A stretch of DNA of 64,000 bases from Mycobacterium sp. ELW1 (GCF_008329905.1 NZ_CP032155.1:1426001-1490000), one strand, 5' to 3'. Counted from the stretch's first letter, positions 47,319-56,201 are shown. Made by a program: numbers and translations. The notes: a model not told the origin generated them from the letters alone.

Positions 47319-48276
47319 AGGAGGAAAGGCCAGCGCGGTCGCGTGCGTCAATATACGATTCCCGCGTGACCACCGCCGCCCCCCCGCCGAGCCGCAGACT
47401 CCGGCTCCCACCGCGAAACCCGCGTCACGTGGCAAGACTGTCGCCATCCTCACCGTGCTGGTCGTCGTGCTGGCCTACATCGTCACGTTGTTCGGCTACT
47501 GGTGGCTGTCCGGCTCCGCCAAGGAGCTGGAGGCGTCGGGCGAAGGCAATGGATCAGAGACAACAGTGCTGATCACGTTGCAGGCATTGCGCACCGTCGA
47601 CTACAAAGTGGACGCCAAAGTGCTTGTCATCCCGGCTGATTCGCTGGTGGATGAGAAGTTGGACACCCTCAAGGAAGACATCGCGGTGCGGTTGCATCCG
47701 TGGAACTCTTTGGGCGACTTGAAGTTCCCGGCCGGTGCCGCACCCGCGGAGGTGACGACGACCATCGACGTCGACGGCGACGTGAACACCTGGCCGTTCG
47801 ATCGCTACCAAACCCAAGGCATCAGCGCCGACCTGCTGGTGGGTGAGGGCGACGATCGCAAGATCATCCCGGCCAAGGTTCAGATTGCCGGCGCATTGCA
47901 GGGTTGGGACCTGTCCAGCGAGCAGGTCGCCCCGTCGCCCGCGGCCAAGGGTGACGGCGACGCCACGCAGGTGACCTTCAGCCGAGCCCTCGGCCCGCTG
48001 GCATTCGACCTCGGCATCGTCATCGTGCTGCTCACCCTGCCGACCATCGCGATCTTCACCTCGGTGCTCGTGATCACCAGGCGCAAGCAGTTCCAGATGC
48101 CGTTCGCAACGTGGTACGCCGCAATGCTGTTCGCGATCGTCCCGCTGCGCAACATCCTGCCGGGCGCACCGCCGCCGGGCGCGTGGATCGACATGGCCCT
48201 GGTGCTGTGGGTGATCGTCGCCCTGGTCGCCGCCATGGTGATGGTCGTCATCTCCTGGTTCAAGCAGGTCGACTAG
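47299..48276 (+). CDS. DUF4436 membrane protein, probably frameshifted at its 5' end
   Basis: DUF4436 protein, about 300 aa in its natural form. An N-terminal helix (TVAILTVLVVVLAYIVTLFGYWW), a beta-rich extracytoplasmic domain and three C-terminal helices (LGIVIVLLTLPTIAIFTSVLVI; FATWYAAMLFAIVPL; MALVLWVIVALVAAMVMVVI) are seen. In the sequence as given the open frame runs from ATG 47299, but the residues before PAEPQTPAPT are not natural. A GTG at 47366 with TACGAT 6 nt upstream is the likely start; it lies in another frame, which one more C in the C7 run (47379-47385) would join. Function unknown. Confidence 0.75.
   Translation: MIRLRSKGGKASAVACVNIRFPRDHRRPPAEPQTPAPTAKPASRGKTVAILTVLVVVLAYIVTLFGYWWLSGSAKELEASGEGNGSETTVLITLQALRTVDYKVDAKVLVIPADSLVDEKLDTLKEDIAVRLHPWNSLGDLKFPAGAAPAEVTTTIDVDGDVNTWPFDRYQTQGISADLLVGEGDDRKIIPAKVQIAGALQGWDLSSEQVAPSPAAKGDGDATQVTFSRALGPLAFDLGIVIVLLTLPTIAIFTSVLVITRRKQFQMPFATWYAAMLFAIVPLRNILPGAPPPGAWIDMALVLWVIVALVAAMVMVVISWFKQVD
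47354..47359 (+). promoter_or_regulatory. -10 box for the DUF4436 gene
   Basis: TACGAT, then TCCCGC, then GTG at 47366; leaderless type. Confidence 0.45.
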
Positions 48277-49436
48277 CTTTCGGCCGGCTCGCCGTCCGCG
48301 GCGACCGCCGTCGTCTCGGCCTGGATGCGCCGCCGGAACAACCGGCGGCGTTTCTCGGGCGGCTCGTGCGACGTCATCTCCACGCCCTTGTACACGGCCA
48401 GGTACACCGCGATCGTCGTGACGATGATGATCATCAGGACCGGGCCCAGCACGATGCCCCAGAAGCCGAACATGGCGATCCCGGAGAACACCGCGAGCAG
48501 CATCAGCGCGGGATCCAGCCGGGCCTCGCGCGGCACCAGGATGGGGCGCAGGAAGTTGTCGACGTTGGTGACGCCGATGATGTGGAACAGCACCACGAAC
48601 AGGCCGCCGGCGATGTTGCCGAACAACATCATCCCGATGCCGAACGGGATGGTGATGATGCCGCTGCCCAGCGGAATGACCGACAGCGCGGTGAGGAAGA
48701 TCGCGAAGATGAAAAACCCGTTGTGGAACCCGCCGATGTAGATCGACGCCGCACCCAGCAAGCCCTGAACCAGCGCAATGATGAACTGTCCCTTGACCGT
48801 TCCCTTCACCATCGCGCCCATCTTGGCCAGGTAGAGGTCGGTGACCTCTTCGCCCAGCGGGTTGAGGCGGCGGATCAGCGTCAGCAGCTGCTCCTGATTG
48901 GTCAGCAGCGAGACCAACACGTACAAGAAGATGATCGCCGATGTGACGACGCCGATCGCCCCGCCCGCGGCGCCCTGCAATGCGTGCAGCAGCCAGCGGC
49001 CGACGCCCTGAGAGACGCTGACCAGGTTGCCCCGGACCGACTCGGTGGTGACCGAGAAGTGGCCGAACGGCAGTTTGGCCAGCGCATGATTGATGTAGGT
49101 GAGCGCGTGGTCGCCGACGGTCGACATGTCGGCGTTCTGCACCCACTCCGCCACATGCACCACCATGTGCGAAACCTGAAGCACCGCAAGCGTTAACAGC
49201 GCGCCCACCGGAATGATGACAGTGGCCAGCGCGGCCAGCACCGTCATCGTCGCCGACAACCCGGTCCCGAACCGGCGCCGGCACCGGTTGTACAGCGGGG
49301 TGAACAGATAGGCGACGATCGCCGCGATCACCACCAGGATGAAGTAGTGCCGCAGGAAGTAGGCACCCAGCAGCACGGCGATCAGCGTGACGATCGCCAG
49401 AGCGCGCTTCTGGGTGGCGGTGAACTCGGTGTTCAC
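48273..49436 (-). CDS. AI-2E family transporter-like membrane protein
   Basis: 387-aa homologue of Rv1101c, of the PerM/YdiK/AI-2E exporter family. It has about eight helices and the family block EVTDLYLAKMGAMVKGTVKGQF. Exporter function for autoinducer-2 is not shown in mycobacteria. Start GTG 49436, 4 nt after the upstream SDR stop; convergent overlap with the DUF4436 gene by 4 bases. Last of the operon that contains the epimerase and SDR. Confidence 0.85.
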   Translation of the reverse strand: MNTEFTATQKRALAIVTLIAVLLGAYFLRHYFILVVIAAIVAYLFTPLYNRCRRRFGTGLSATMTVLAALATVIIPVGALLTLAVLQVSHMVVHVAEWVQNADMSTVGDHALTYINHALAKLPFGHFSVTTESVRGNLVSVSQGVGRWLLHALQGAAGGAIGVVTSAIIFLYVLVSLLTNQEQLLTLIRRLNPLGEEVTDLYLAKMGAMVKGTVKGQFIIALVQGLLGAASIYIGGFHNGFFIFAIFLTALSVIPLGSGIITIPFGIGMMLFGNIAGGLFVVLFHIIGVTNVDNFLRPILVPREARLDPALMLLAVFSGIAMFGFWGIVLGPVLMIIIVTTIAVYLAVYKGVEMTSHEPPEKRRRLFRRRIQAETTAVAADGEPAES

Positions 49437-49440
49437 CGAA

Positions 49441-50214
49441 CTACTGGTTCATCAGCCGGGTCAGGTGCTCCGCAATGTTGGGGTAGCGCTTGAGGTGTGC
49501 GCCGCCGTTGAGGTCGAGGATCTCGCCGGTGAGCCAGGACGACTGAGGCGAACACAGGAAGGCGACCGCGTCGGCGATGTCCTGCGGCGTTCCCGCCCGG
49601 CCCAGCGCCGTGTTCTCGACGTACTCGTCGACGACACCGGGGACCATGGCCGCGCCTTCGGTCAGCGGCGTGTGCACGAAGCCGGGAGCGACGGCATTGA
49701 CACGGATCCCGCGCGGACCCATTTCCAGCGCCGCCACCTGGGTAAGCATCGACAAGCCGGCCTTCGCCGCGCAGTACGCGCTCATCCCCACTGCCGGCTG
49801 CCGGGCGTTGAGCGACGTCAGCGACACCAGCGCACCGCCCTCGCCGAGATGGCGGCCGGCATGCTTCATCACCAGGAACGCACCGTTGAGGCAGACATCG
49901 ACGACCGAGCGGAACTGCTCGGCGTCGAGCTCGGTGATGACACCGAAGCCGCTGAACCCCGCACAGTTCACCACCACGTGCAGGCCGCCTTCGCGGGCCG
50001 CGACGCCGTCGAAAAGCGTTGCCACCGAGGCTTCGTCGGTGACTTCGACCTCCGCCCACGTGTGCGGATCACCCAGTGTCGCCGCGCGTTCGCGGGCCAG
50101 ATCGGTGTTGCGGTCGGCGATCGTCACGCGCATGCCCTGGGCCGCCAGCGTCTGGGCCGTCGCCCAGCCGATCCCGGAAGCGCCTCCGACAATCACGGCT
50201 ACCTGCTCGGTCAT
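49441..50214 (-). CDS. SDR family oxidoreductase
   Basis: 257-aa classical SDR. Rossmann motif GGASGIGWA at residues 9-17, NCAGFSG, catalytic SLNARQPAVGMSAYCAAKAG (Tyr-x3-Lys as YCAAK) and the C-terminal FLCSPQSSWLTGEILDLNGG. Cofactor specificity and substrate are unknown. ATG 50214 overlaps the epimerase stop (ATGA); GAAGG upstream. In operon with the epimerase, under a possible KstR operator, so a steroid substrate is possible. Confidence 0.87.
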   Translation of the reverse strand: MTEQVAVIVGGASGIGWATAQTLAAQGMRVTIADRNTDLARERAATLGDPHTWAEVEVTDEASVATLFDGVAAREGGLHVVVNCAGFSGFGVITELDAEQFRSVVDVCLNGAFLVMKHAGRHLGEGGALVSLTSLNARQPAVGMSAYCAAKAGLSMLTQVAALEMGPRGIRVNAVAPGFVHTPLTEGAAMVPGVVDEYVENTALGRAGTPQDIADAVAFLCSPQSSWLTGEILDLNGGAHLKRYPNIAEHLTRLMNQ

Positions 50215-51278
50215 GACACCTTCCCGTCGTTCTCCGGAGCTCCCCACTTGCGCCGCACGGCCTCCCACGGGTTGCCGTACCCGGGCGGCTGACCGTAGTA
50301 CGGCGACTGGCGTTTGAGGTACTCCCGCGCCAACGGTGCGATCATCCGGAAGGCGTAGCGCTTCCAGCCGACCTTGTCCGCGGTCTCGGCCAGCATGTCG
50401 GGCCAGGAGTAGTGCTGGTGTTTGAGCACCTGCTGCGCGGATGCCGAGTCCATCCAGTCGGTGGCGAACCAGCCGCCGTCATCGTTCGGGTCGCCCTTGC
50501 GTCCCGGGGGCAGCGCGCCGACCAAGCCCATCGCCGCCGTCGTCGCCGACCCGATATCGCCCTGCCGCAGCCGGTGGGTGTCGTCGCCGCCGATCAGCAG
50601 GGTCTGGCCCAGGACGTCGGCCGTGGTGGCCGCCGCGAATGCGAACGCCACATCGCGGACGTCGACGGTCTGCAGGCGCCCGTCGGCGGGCAGCACGCCT
50701 TCGAAGAAGATCAGGTTGGGGTCCATCCCGAGGTTGGGTTCGGTGGTCAGCACCCCGCCGAGTCGCAGGATCACCCAGTCCAGACTCGACGCGCGCACCA
50801 GAGCCTCGGCTTCGACCTTGTGCTTGCCGTAGTTGTCGTACGGGTTGACCGGCGTCTGTGCGGTCAGCACATCGGTGATGTGATGCGGGTTGCGCGGCCC
50901 GTAGACGGCGATACTGGAGGCCTGCACCAGACGCGCCGGATGGGGATGCGCCTCAAGGGCTTTCACCAGATTCGCGGTCGCCCCGACGTTGACTTTGTAA
51001 GCCAGTTGCGGTTTGGCGTAACACAGCGGGGGGATCACCGCGGCCAGGTGGATTACGGCGGCGGGGGAGACCTCGGCCAGCAGCTTCTCGACCGCGGCCG
51101 GGTCGGTGAGGTCCGCCCACCGCACCTGGACTCCGGCGGGGAGACCGGCGGCGGCCTTCTGCGTTGCCGGGGTTTCGAGGTCGGTGGCGACCACCTGGCG
51201 GCCGGTGGCCGCCAGCTGCTTGACGGTGGCACTTCCCACCAACCCGAACGCGCCGGTTACCAGCACAGCGTCGGACAT
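50211..51278 (-). CDS. NAD-dependent epimerase/dehydratase
   Basis: 355-aa extended SDR. TGAFGLVGSATV binds NAD(P), and YDNYGKHKVEAE supplies Tyr and Lys (Tyr-x3-Lys). The family includes 3-beta-hydroxysteroid dehydrogenases and sugar epimerases. ATG 51278 has GGGAGGGAG upstream, and a KstR-like palindrome lies 19 nt before the start. First gene of the operon with the SDR and permease. Confidence 0.86.
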   Translation of the reverse strand: MSDAVLVTGAFGLVGSATVKQLAATGRQVVATDLETPATQKAAAGLPAGVQVRWADLTDPAAVEKLLAEVSPAAVIHLAAVIPPLCYAKPQLAYKVNVGATANLVKALEAHPHPARLVQASSIAVYGPRNPHHITDVLTAQTPVNPYDNYGKHKVEAEALVRASSLDWVILRLGGVLTTEPNLGMDPNLIFFEGVLPADGRLQTVDVRDVAFAFAAATTADVLGQTLLIGGDDTHRLRQGDIGSATTAAMGLVGALPPGRKGDPNDDGGWFATDWMDSASAQQVLKHQHYSWPDMLAETADKVGWKRYAFRMIAPLAREYLKRQSPYYGQPPGYGNPWEAVRRKWGAPENDGKVS

Positions 51279-51296
51279 CGAACTCCCTCCCGGTCT

Positions 51297-51310
51297 GAGA
51301 ACGCGTTCTA
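51297..51310 (-). promoter_or_regulatory. KstR-like operator before the epimerase gene
   Basis: On the minus strand TAGAACGCGTTCTC contains the perfect palindrome AGAACGCGTTCT (51298-51309). It fits the published KstR consensus TNNAACNNGTTNNA at all fixed positions but one (final C). KstR represses cholesterol-degradation genes. Confidence 0.55.
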
Positions 51311-51335
51311 GTGAAGCACGGGCGAGGTACCGGTC

Positions 51336-52196
51336 CTATCGCTTCACGCAGCGGAAGCCGATATGGCTCATCCCGGTGTCGACCATCTGCGGCCGGCGCG
51401 CGGCGGGACGGTAGCGCATGCAGTAGCTGTCGGCGCATAGGAACGATCCGCCCTTGACGACCTTGCGTGGAACCGTGAACTGCGGTTGCGCGGGGTCATG
51501 GCTGGCTGCCTCGCTGCCCGCCCACCAATCGGTGGTCCACTCCCAGACGTTGCCTGCCATGTCGAAGAGTCCGTATCCGTTGGGCGGGAAGGAGCCGACG
51601 TCGGTGGTGCGTCCGTAGCCGGGTTCCGGACGCCAGGGGAAATCGCCGTGCCAATAGTTCGCCAGCCGCTCGCCGGGCCCTTCCGGTTGATCACCCCACG
51701 TGTAGTCGGCCTGCTCGTGCCCGCCGCGGGCGGCGGTCTCCCATTCGGCCTCGGTCGGCAAGACCAGTCCGGCCCAGGTTGCGTACGCAGTGGCGTCGTC
51801 GAACGCGACGTGGACGACCGGGTGCTCGGCGCGCTTGGCGATCGAGGAACCGGGGCCCAACGGGTGCCGCCACGAGGCGCCCGGCGTCCAGGTCCACCAC
51901 TGGCTGAGGTGACGCAAGTCAACGGGCCCGCTGGTGCGGCGGAACACCATCGAGCCCGGTTGCAGGTTCGCGGCGGGTGCGCCGGGATAGTCCGCGGGGT
52001 TCAGCGGACGCTCGGCGACGGTGAGATAACCGGTGGCCGAGACGAATTCGGTGAACTCTGCATTGGTGACCTGACGGGGCTGGATCCTGAAGCCGTCAAC
52101 GGTCACCGGTCGAGCGGGAGCTTCTTCGGGGTAGTGCCGATCGGATCCCAGCATGACGGTCTGCCCCGGGATCGCAACCAGCTCGGGTTCAGTCAC
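51336..52196 (-). CDS. formylglycine-generating enzyme
   Basis: 286-aa copper-dependent enzyme that converts the sulfatase active-site Cys to formylglycine. The active Cys pair is Cys254 and Cys259 in GGSFLCADSYCMRYRP, with the family pattern GNVWEWTTDWW upstream. It has no signal peptide. The GTG start overlaps the HAD gene stop by 8 bases. With the sulfatase two genes upstream it forms a self-sufficient sulfatase-maturation operon. Confidence 0.93.
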   Translation of the reverse strand: MTEPELVAIPGQTVMLGSDRHYPEEAPARPVTVDGFRIQPRQVTNAEFTEFVSATGYLTVAERPLNPADYPGAPAANLQPGSMVFRRTSGPVDLRHLSQWWTWTPGASWRHPLGPGSSIAKRAEHPVVHVAFDDATAYATWAGLVLPTEAEWETAARGGHEQADYTWGDQPEGPGERLANYWHGDFPWRPEPGYGRTTDVGSFPPNGYGLFDMAGNVWEWTTDWWAGSEAASHDPAQPQFTVPRKVVKGGSFLCADSYCMRYRPAARRPQMVDTGMSHIGFRCVKR

Positions 52197-53091
52197 TGAA
52201 GACGGTTTTCCAGTCGTCGCGCATGCTGGCCCGGCTCCAGCCGGATTTCTCGGCGTGGTCCATCGCCTTCTCCGCGCCTGCGGTGTAGGCGAATTCACGC
52301 TCGGCGTCGTCGTGGTGGACCATCATCGCCAGCGACGGGCCTCGGCCTGCCGTGGCGTATTGCAGCATCTCGATATCGCCGTTGGAGTTGCCCGCGGCGA
52401 AGATCGGCCGCCGGCCCACCCGGCCCCAGATGCGCACCGGCTTGACCGGACCGTCGTTGAGGAACTCCGGTTGGGCGGTGGTCAGCAGTTCGCCGTTCTG
52501 GAAGATCAGACCGACCGAACTACCGATCACCCGTTCCGGCGGGACGCCGTACATCGGGGTGGTGACGGGGCGCATGAAGTCGCGGCCTCCGCCGGAGACG
52601 ATGTAGTTGGTGAAGCCGAATGACTCGAGGTAGCGCAGCAATTCGACCATCGGCGCATAACCGCAGGCGGTGTACGGCCGACCCAGCGTCGGGTGCTTGG
52701 CATCGGCGAAAAACGCGTTGACACGCGCCGCGTGTTCCTCGGTGGTGACGGTGGCATTGGCCGAAAGGACAGCCTTGGCAAGCAGTTTCAGGTCCGAGTC
52801 GTCGCCGTTGTAGTGCTTGGTGACAGCCTCGCCGAACCACCCCAGGTCGCCGGCCGCCGCCGCGGTGTACGGCTGTTCGGCGGCCAGCGCGGGATCAGCC
52901 GCCACCTGTTCGGCGATCCGGCGCACCAGGAAGTCGAGCTGGATGTACGCCGGTTTCTCGCACCACAGTGTGCCGTCGTTGTCGAACACGGCGATACGTT
53001 CCTCCGGCGCAACCGTATCGGCCGCGCGTGCCGCGAAGTCGACGATCGCCGACTTCGCGGCTCCGTCGTGCCAGGAGTCCAGGTCAGCCAA
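52189..53091 (-). CDS. HAD-family phosphatase
   Basis: 300-aa HAD hydrolase. Motif I is VFDNDGTLW (Asp37 and Asp39), SGGGRDFM carries motif II, and FAAGNSNGDIEML contains the final acidic motif, giving a complete active site. It resembles phosphoserine-phosphatase-type members. Start TTG 53091, five bases after the sulfatase stop begins; no better start is visible because the codons upstream belong to the sulfatase gene. Placed between sulfatase and FGE, so it may remove phosphate from the same class of substrate. Confidence 0.85.
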   Translation of the reverse strand: MADLDSWHDGAAKSAIVDFAARAADTVAPEERIAVFDNDGTLWCEKPAYIQLDFLVRRIAEQVAADPALAAEQPYTAAAAGDLGWFGEAVTKHYNGDDSDLKLLAKAVLSANATVTTEEHAARVNAFFADAKHPTLGRPYTACGYAPMVELLRYLESFGFTNYIVSGGGRDFMRPVTTPMYGVPPERVIGSSVGLIFQNGELLTTAQPEFLNDGPVKPVRIWGRVGRRPIFAAGNSNGDIEMLQYATAGRGPSLAMMVHHDDAEREFAYTAGAEKAMDHAEKSGWSRASMRDDWKTVFSD

Positions 53092-53093
53092 CG

Positions 53094-54638
53094 TCAGGCG
53101 CCCACCGACTCCAGAGACTTCTTCAGCTTCTCCACCGCGGCGGTGATGGTGAACGACGCCGGCTCGGCTCGCGGTGGGAATTCCTTGAACGTGTCGAGGA
53201 ATCGCAGGACGAGTGCGTTGGCGTACAGGCAGATGAAGATTCGCTCCAATACCCAGTCCCAGTACGTGTTCGACGTGACGTCGGCGTGTTCGAACGGATC
53301 CGTGCGCAGGTTGAACAGCTTGGGTGCCCGCAGTTCGGTGAACGGTTCGAACCAGATCTGCAATGTGCCCTGGCAACGCTGCTCCAGAAAGACGACTTTC
53401 CAGTTCTCGTAGCGGACCCCGAGCACGTCGCAGTCGTCGGAGAAGTAGATCAACCCGCGACGCGGGCACTCGTCGGCCTCACCGGTCAGATACGGCAGCA
53501 GGTTGTAGCCGTCGATGTGAACGTGATAGGTCTTGTCCCCGATCGTGTGACCTTGCTTGAGCTTGTCGATGATGTTCGGCTCACCGGCGGCCGCCAAGAA
53601 CGTCGGCAGCCAATCATGATGTTGGACAATCTCATTGGACACCTCCCCGGAGGGGATCTTTCCTGGCCAGCGGATCATCTCCGGAATCCGGAAGGCGCCC
53701 TCCCAGCCGGTGTTCTTTTCGCTGCGGAACGGTGTGGTAGCGCCGTCGGGCCAGCTGTTTGCGTGCGGACCGTTGTCGGTGGAATACATCACGATGGTGT
53801 CCTCGGCGATGCCGAGTTCGTCGAGGCAGTCCAGCACCTGACCGACATTGCGGTCATGGTCGATCATCGTGTCGTGGTAAGGCGACTGCCAACGGCCGGC
53901 CTGCCCGAGGCTTTCCGGTTTGGTATGGGTGCGGAAGTGCATGTGCGTCATGTTCATCCACACGAAGAACGGGGTGTATGACTCGGCTTGGCGCTTGATG
54001 AAGTCGACGCACGCCTCGGTGGTCTCGTCGTCGATGGTTTCCATCCGCTTTTTGGTCAGCGGCCCGGTGTCCTCGATGCGCTGTCTGCCCAGCGGACCGA
54101 ACCGCTCGTCCACCTCGTCGGAGGCCTCCTCGGTCGCCCAGGAGTGGATGACGCCGCGGGGGAGCAGCATCTTGCGCAGCAGCGGCGCCTCTTCCTCGGT
54201 CGGGTAGTCCGGGTTCTCCGGCTCCTCCTCGGCGTTGAGGTGATAAAGGTTGCCAAAGAATTCGTCGAAGCCGTGCGCGGTGGGCAGGTGCTTGTTCAGG
54301 TCGCCCAGGTGGTTCTTGCCGAACTGTCCGGTGGCGTACCCGAGCGGCTTGAGCAGCTCGGCGATGGTCGGGTCCTCGGCGGACAGGCCCATGTCGACGC
54401 CCGGCATGCCGACCTTGCTCAGCCCGGTGCGGTAGACGCTCTGCCCGGTGATGAACGAGGATCGGCCGGCTGTGCAACTCTGCTCGCCGTAAGAGTCGGT
54501 GAACCGCATTCCCTCTTTGGCCACGCGGTCGATGTTCGGGGTGCGGTAGCCCATCAGCCCGTCGCTGTAGCAGCTCAGGTTGGTGATGCCGATGTCATCG
54601 CCCCAGATGACCAAGATGTTGGGTTTTCCGTCAGGCAT
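53094..54638 (-). CDS. arylsulfatase, type I
   Basis: 514-aa sulfatase. The signature SCTAGRSSF has Cys55 to be modified to formylglycine (CTAGR). Metal-ligand segments are VIWGDDIG (Asp14, Asp15) and STDNGPHANS. There is no signal peptide, so a cytosolic location is suggested. Its HAD and FGE partners follow on the same strand. The ATG at 54638 has TAGCTT 6 nt upstream and no ribosome site. The substrate may be a sulphated sterol, sulfolipid or sugar. Confidence 0.93.
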   Translation of the reverse strand: MPDGKPNILVIWGDDIGITNLSCYSDGLMGYRTPNIDRVAKEGMRFTDSYGEQSCTAGRSSFITGQSVYRTGLSKVGMPGVDMGLSAEDPTIAELLKPLGYATGQFGKNHLGDLNKHLPTAHGFDEFFGNLYHLNAEEEPENPDYPTEEEAPLLRKMLLPRGVIHSWATEEASDEVDERFGPLGRQRIEDTGPLTKKRMETIDDETTEACVDFIKRQAESYTPFFVWMNMTHMHFRTHTKPESLGQAGRWQSPYHDTMIDHDRNVGQVLDCLDELGIAEDTIVMYSTDNGPHANSWPDGATTPFRSEKNTGWEGAFRIPEMIRWPGKIPSGEVSNEIVQHHDWLPTFLAAAGEPNIIDKLKQGHTIGDKTYHVHIDGYNLLPYLTGEADECPRRGLIYFSDDCDVLGVRYENWKVVFLEQRCQGTLQIWFEPFTELRAPKLFNLRTDPFEHADVTSNTYWDWVLERIFICLYANALVLRFLDTFKEFPPRAEPASFTITAAVEKLKKSLESVGA

Positions 54639-54644
54639 GTTCAG

Positions 54645-54650
54645 AAGCTA
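54645..54650 (-). promoter_or_regulatory. -10 box for the sulfatase operon
   Basis: TAGCTT on the minus strand, then CTGAAC, then ATG at 54638. A second -10 box for the divergent lipoprotein gene is at 54711. Confidence 0.5.
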
Positions 54651-54710
54651 GGCCAACCGGATGGAGCGCATGCCGCTTCTCACCAACAATTCACGAATCG
54701 CCGAGATCGC

Positions 54711-54716
54711 TAGGCT
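54711..54716 (+). promoter_or_regulatory. -10 box for the lipoprotein gene
   Basis: TAGGCT, then CGAGGT, then ATG at 54723; leaderless type. Confidence 0.5.
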
Positions 54717-54722
54717 CGAGGT

Positions 54723-55124
54723 ATGTGGAGGCAGAGCGGCCTGGTGGTGGCGGCCCTGTTGACCGCGGTATCGGCGGGCTGCGGAGCACGGGACTCGCAC
54801 CCGGCGCCGACGACGGCAGGCGCGGTACTGCTCAACAATGTCTCCGTCGCCGAGGTGCTGAACGCCATCACGAAGGCCAAGCTGCCCGCGGTCAACGCAC
54901 GCGACGAGACGGCGTCGACCTGCCCGACGGCCGGCTGCCTGGAGGCGACCGACACCGACACGGTGTCCATCCTGAAGTTTCCGAGCACCGGCCGCGCGGA
55001 GCTCTACGCCGCCGCGGTGCCCGACATGCTCCAGGTCGAAGACATCGTGGTGGTGTTCGCCCCGACACTGACGAGCGAGCAGAAGACCGCCTACGGGCAA
55101 GCCGTCAAGAACGCAATGCGCTAG
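54723..55124 (+). CDS. putative lipoprotein, 133 aa
   Basis: Small exported protein with a signal ending in a lipobox-like VSAGC (Cys20). Two further cysteines (STCPTAGC) may form a disulphide in the mature part. I do not recognise the family. The stop is directly adjacent to that of the 3-beta-HSD gene, which converges. Leaderless-type -10 upstream. Confidence 0.72.
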   Translation: MWRQSGLVVAALLTAVSAGCGARDSHPAPTTAGAVLLNNVSVAEVLNAITKAKLPAVNARDETASTCPTAGCLEATDTDTVSILKFPSTGRAELYAAAVPDMLQVEDIVVVFAPTLTSEQKTAYGQAVKNAMR

Positions 55125-56186
55125 CTAGCCCTTCATCTCGGCGTAGAGGTCGGTGTAGTACGGCAGGCAGTGCTCGAGCGCCTCACCGGTGGTGTAGAGC
55201 GGCTGGTAGCCCAGGTCACGGTGAGCCTTGGCGATCGAGAAGTAGTTGTCGATCGACACCCGTTCCACCGCAAGCGGTTCCAGCGGCGGCTGGGGGAACT
55301 TGAACTTGAAGTGCAGCCACTGCCAGCCGGTCAGGATGGCATGGACGAAGCCGCCGGGAATCCAGACCGTCGGCCACTTCTCGCCGCAGGCCTCCACCAC
55401 CGGCCGGGAGAAGTCGAACATGTTGATCGGCTCACCGTCGTTGATGAAGTAGGCCTGCCCGGGTGCGGTGCCACCGGGCACCAAATGTTCTGCGGCCAGG
55501 ATGAATCCGTGCACGAGGTTGTGCACGTAGGAGTTGTCGAGCTTGGCGTCCTTGTTGCCGACGAGAACCTTGACGTGCCCGGCGATCACTCGCTCGAAGA
55601 GCTTGCGGAACATGGTCTGATCACCTCGGCCCCAGATGCCGCTGGGCCGGATCGAACAGGTCAGCAGCCCGTTCACGCCGTTCTGGCTCAGCACGAACTT
55701 CTCGGCCACCACCTTGGTCTCGGTGTAGAGGTCGTTGAAACGTGCTGTGTACGGCAGTGTTTCGTCGCCGTTGACGATCCGCTGGCCACCCATGACCACG
55801 CTGTTGGAGGCGGTGTAGACGAACCGCTTGACGCCGGCCGCCTGGGCCGCGTGCACCAGGTTCTTGGTCCCTTCGACATTCACGTCGAAGCTGCGCTTGC
55901 GGTACTCCTCGGTGACCGACGCCCCGCCCATCAAGTCGATGATCGCCGCGGTGTGGATGATCGTGTCGATCCCGTCGACGGCGGCGGCCACGGTGGCGGT
56001 GTCACAGATGTCGCCCTGGACCACCTCGAGGCGCTCGTGGGAGGGCAACGCTGACGGTGCCCGGTCGAAGGCGCGAACGAAATGTCCACGGTCCAGCAGC
56101 TCGGTCACGAGGTTGGCGCCGACGAATCCGGCGCCGCCAGTCACCAGGACGCGGCCCAGCTCGGTTGTCAGGGTGGCATCACTCAT
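55125..56186 (-). CDS. 3-beta-hydroxysteroid dehydrogenase-like (cholesterol dehydrogenase)
   Basis: 353-aa homologue of Rv1106c, which oxidises the 3-beta-hydroxyl of cholesterol to cholestenone with NAD. The Rossmann motif GGAGFVGANLV is near residues 15-25 and the catalytic Tyr-x3-Lys reads YTETK. The start is ATG 56186 with TATTCT 7 nt upstream, and a perfect KstR operator overlaps that promoter. It lies 64 nt after xseB on the same strand but with its own promoter. Confidence 0.88.
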   Translation of the reverse strand: MSDATLTTELGRVLVTGGAGFVGANLVTELLDRGHFVRAFDRAPSALPSHERLEVVQGDICDTATVAAAVDGIDTIIHTAAIIDLMGGASVTEEYRKRSFDVNVEGTKNLVHAAQAAGVKRFVYTASNSVVMGGQRIVNGDETLPYTARFNDLYTETKVVAEKFVLSQNGVNGLLTCSIRPSGIWGRGDQTMFRKLFERVIAGHVKVLVGNKDAKLDNSYVHNLVHGFILAAEHLVPGGTAPGQAYFINDGEPINMFDFSRPVVEACGEKWPTVWIPGGFVHAILTGWQWLHFKFKFPQPPLEPLAVERVSIDNYFSIAKAHRDLGYQPLYTTGEALEHCLPYYTDLYAEMKG

Positions 56187-56193
56187 GGCGGGG

Positions 56194-56199
56194 AGAATA
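56194..56199 (-). promoter_or_regulatory. -10 box for the 3-beta-HSD gene
   Basis: TATTCT on the minus strand, 7 nt before the ATG; leaderless type. Confidence 0.5.
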
Positions 56200-56201
56200 A
56201 C

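Noticed and set aside
52189..53469. HAD gene starting at 53469
   Set aside because: The first 126 codons are the shadow of the sulfatase C-terminus; the HAD fold starts after TTG 53091.
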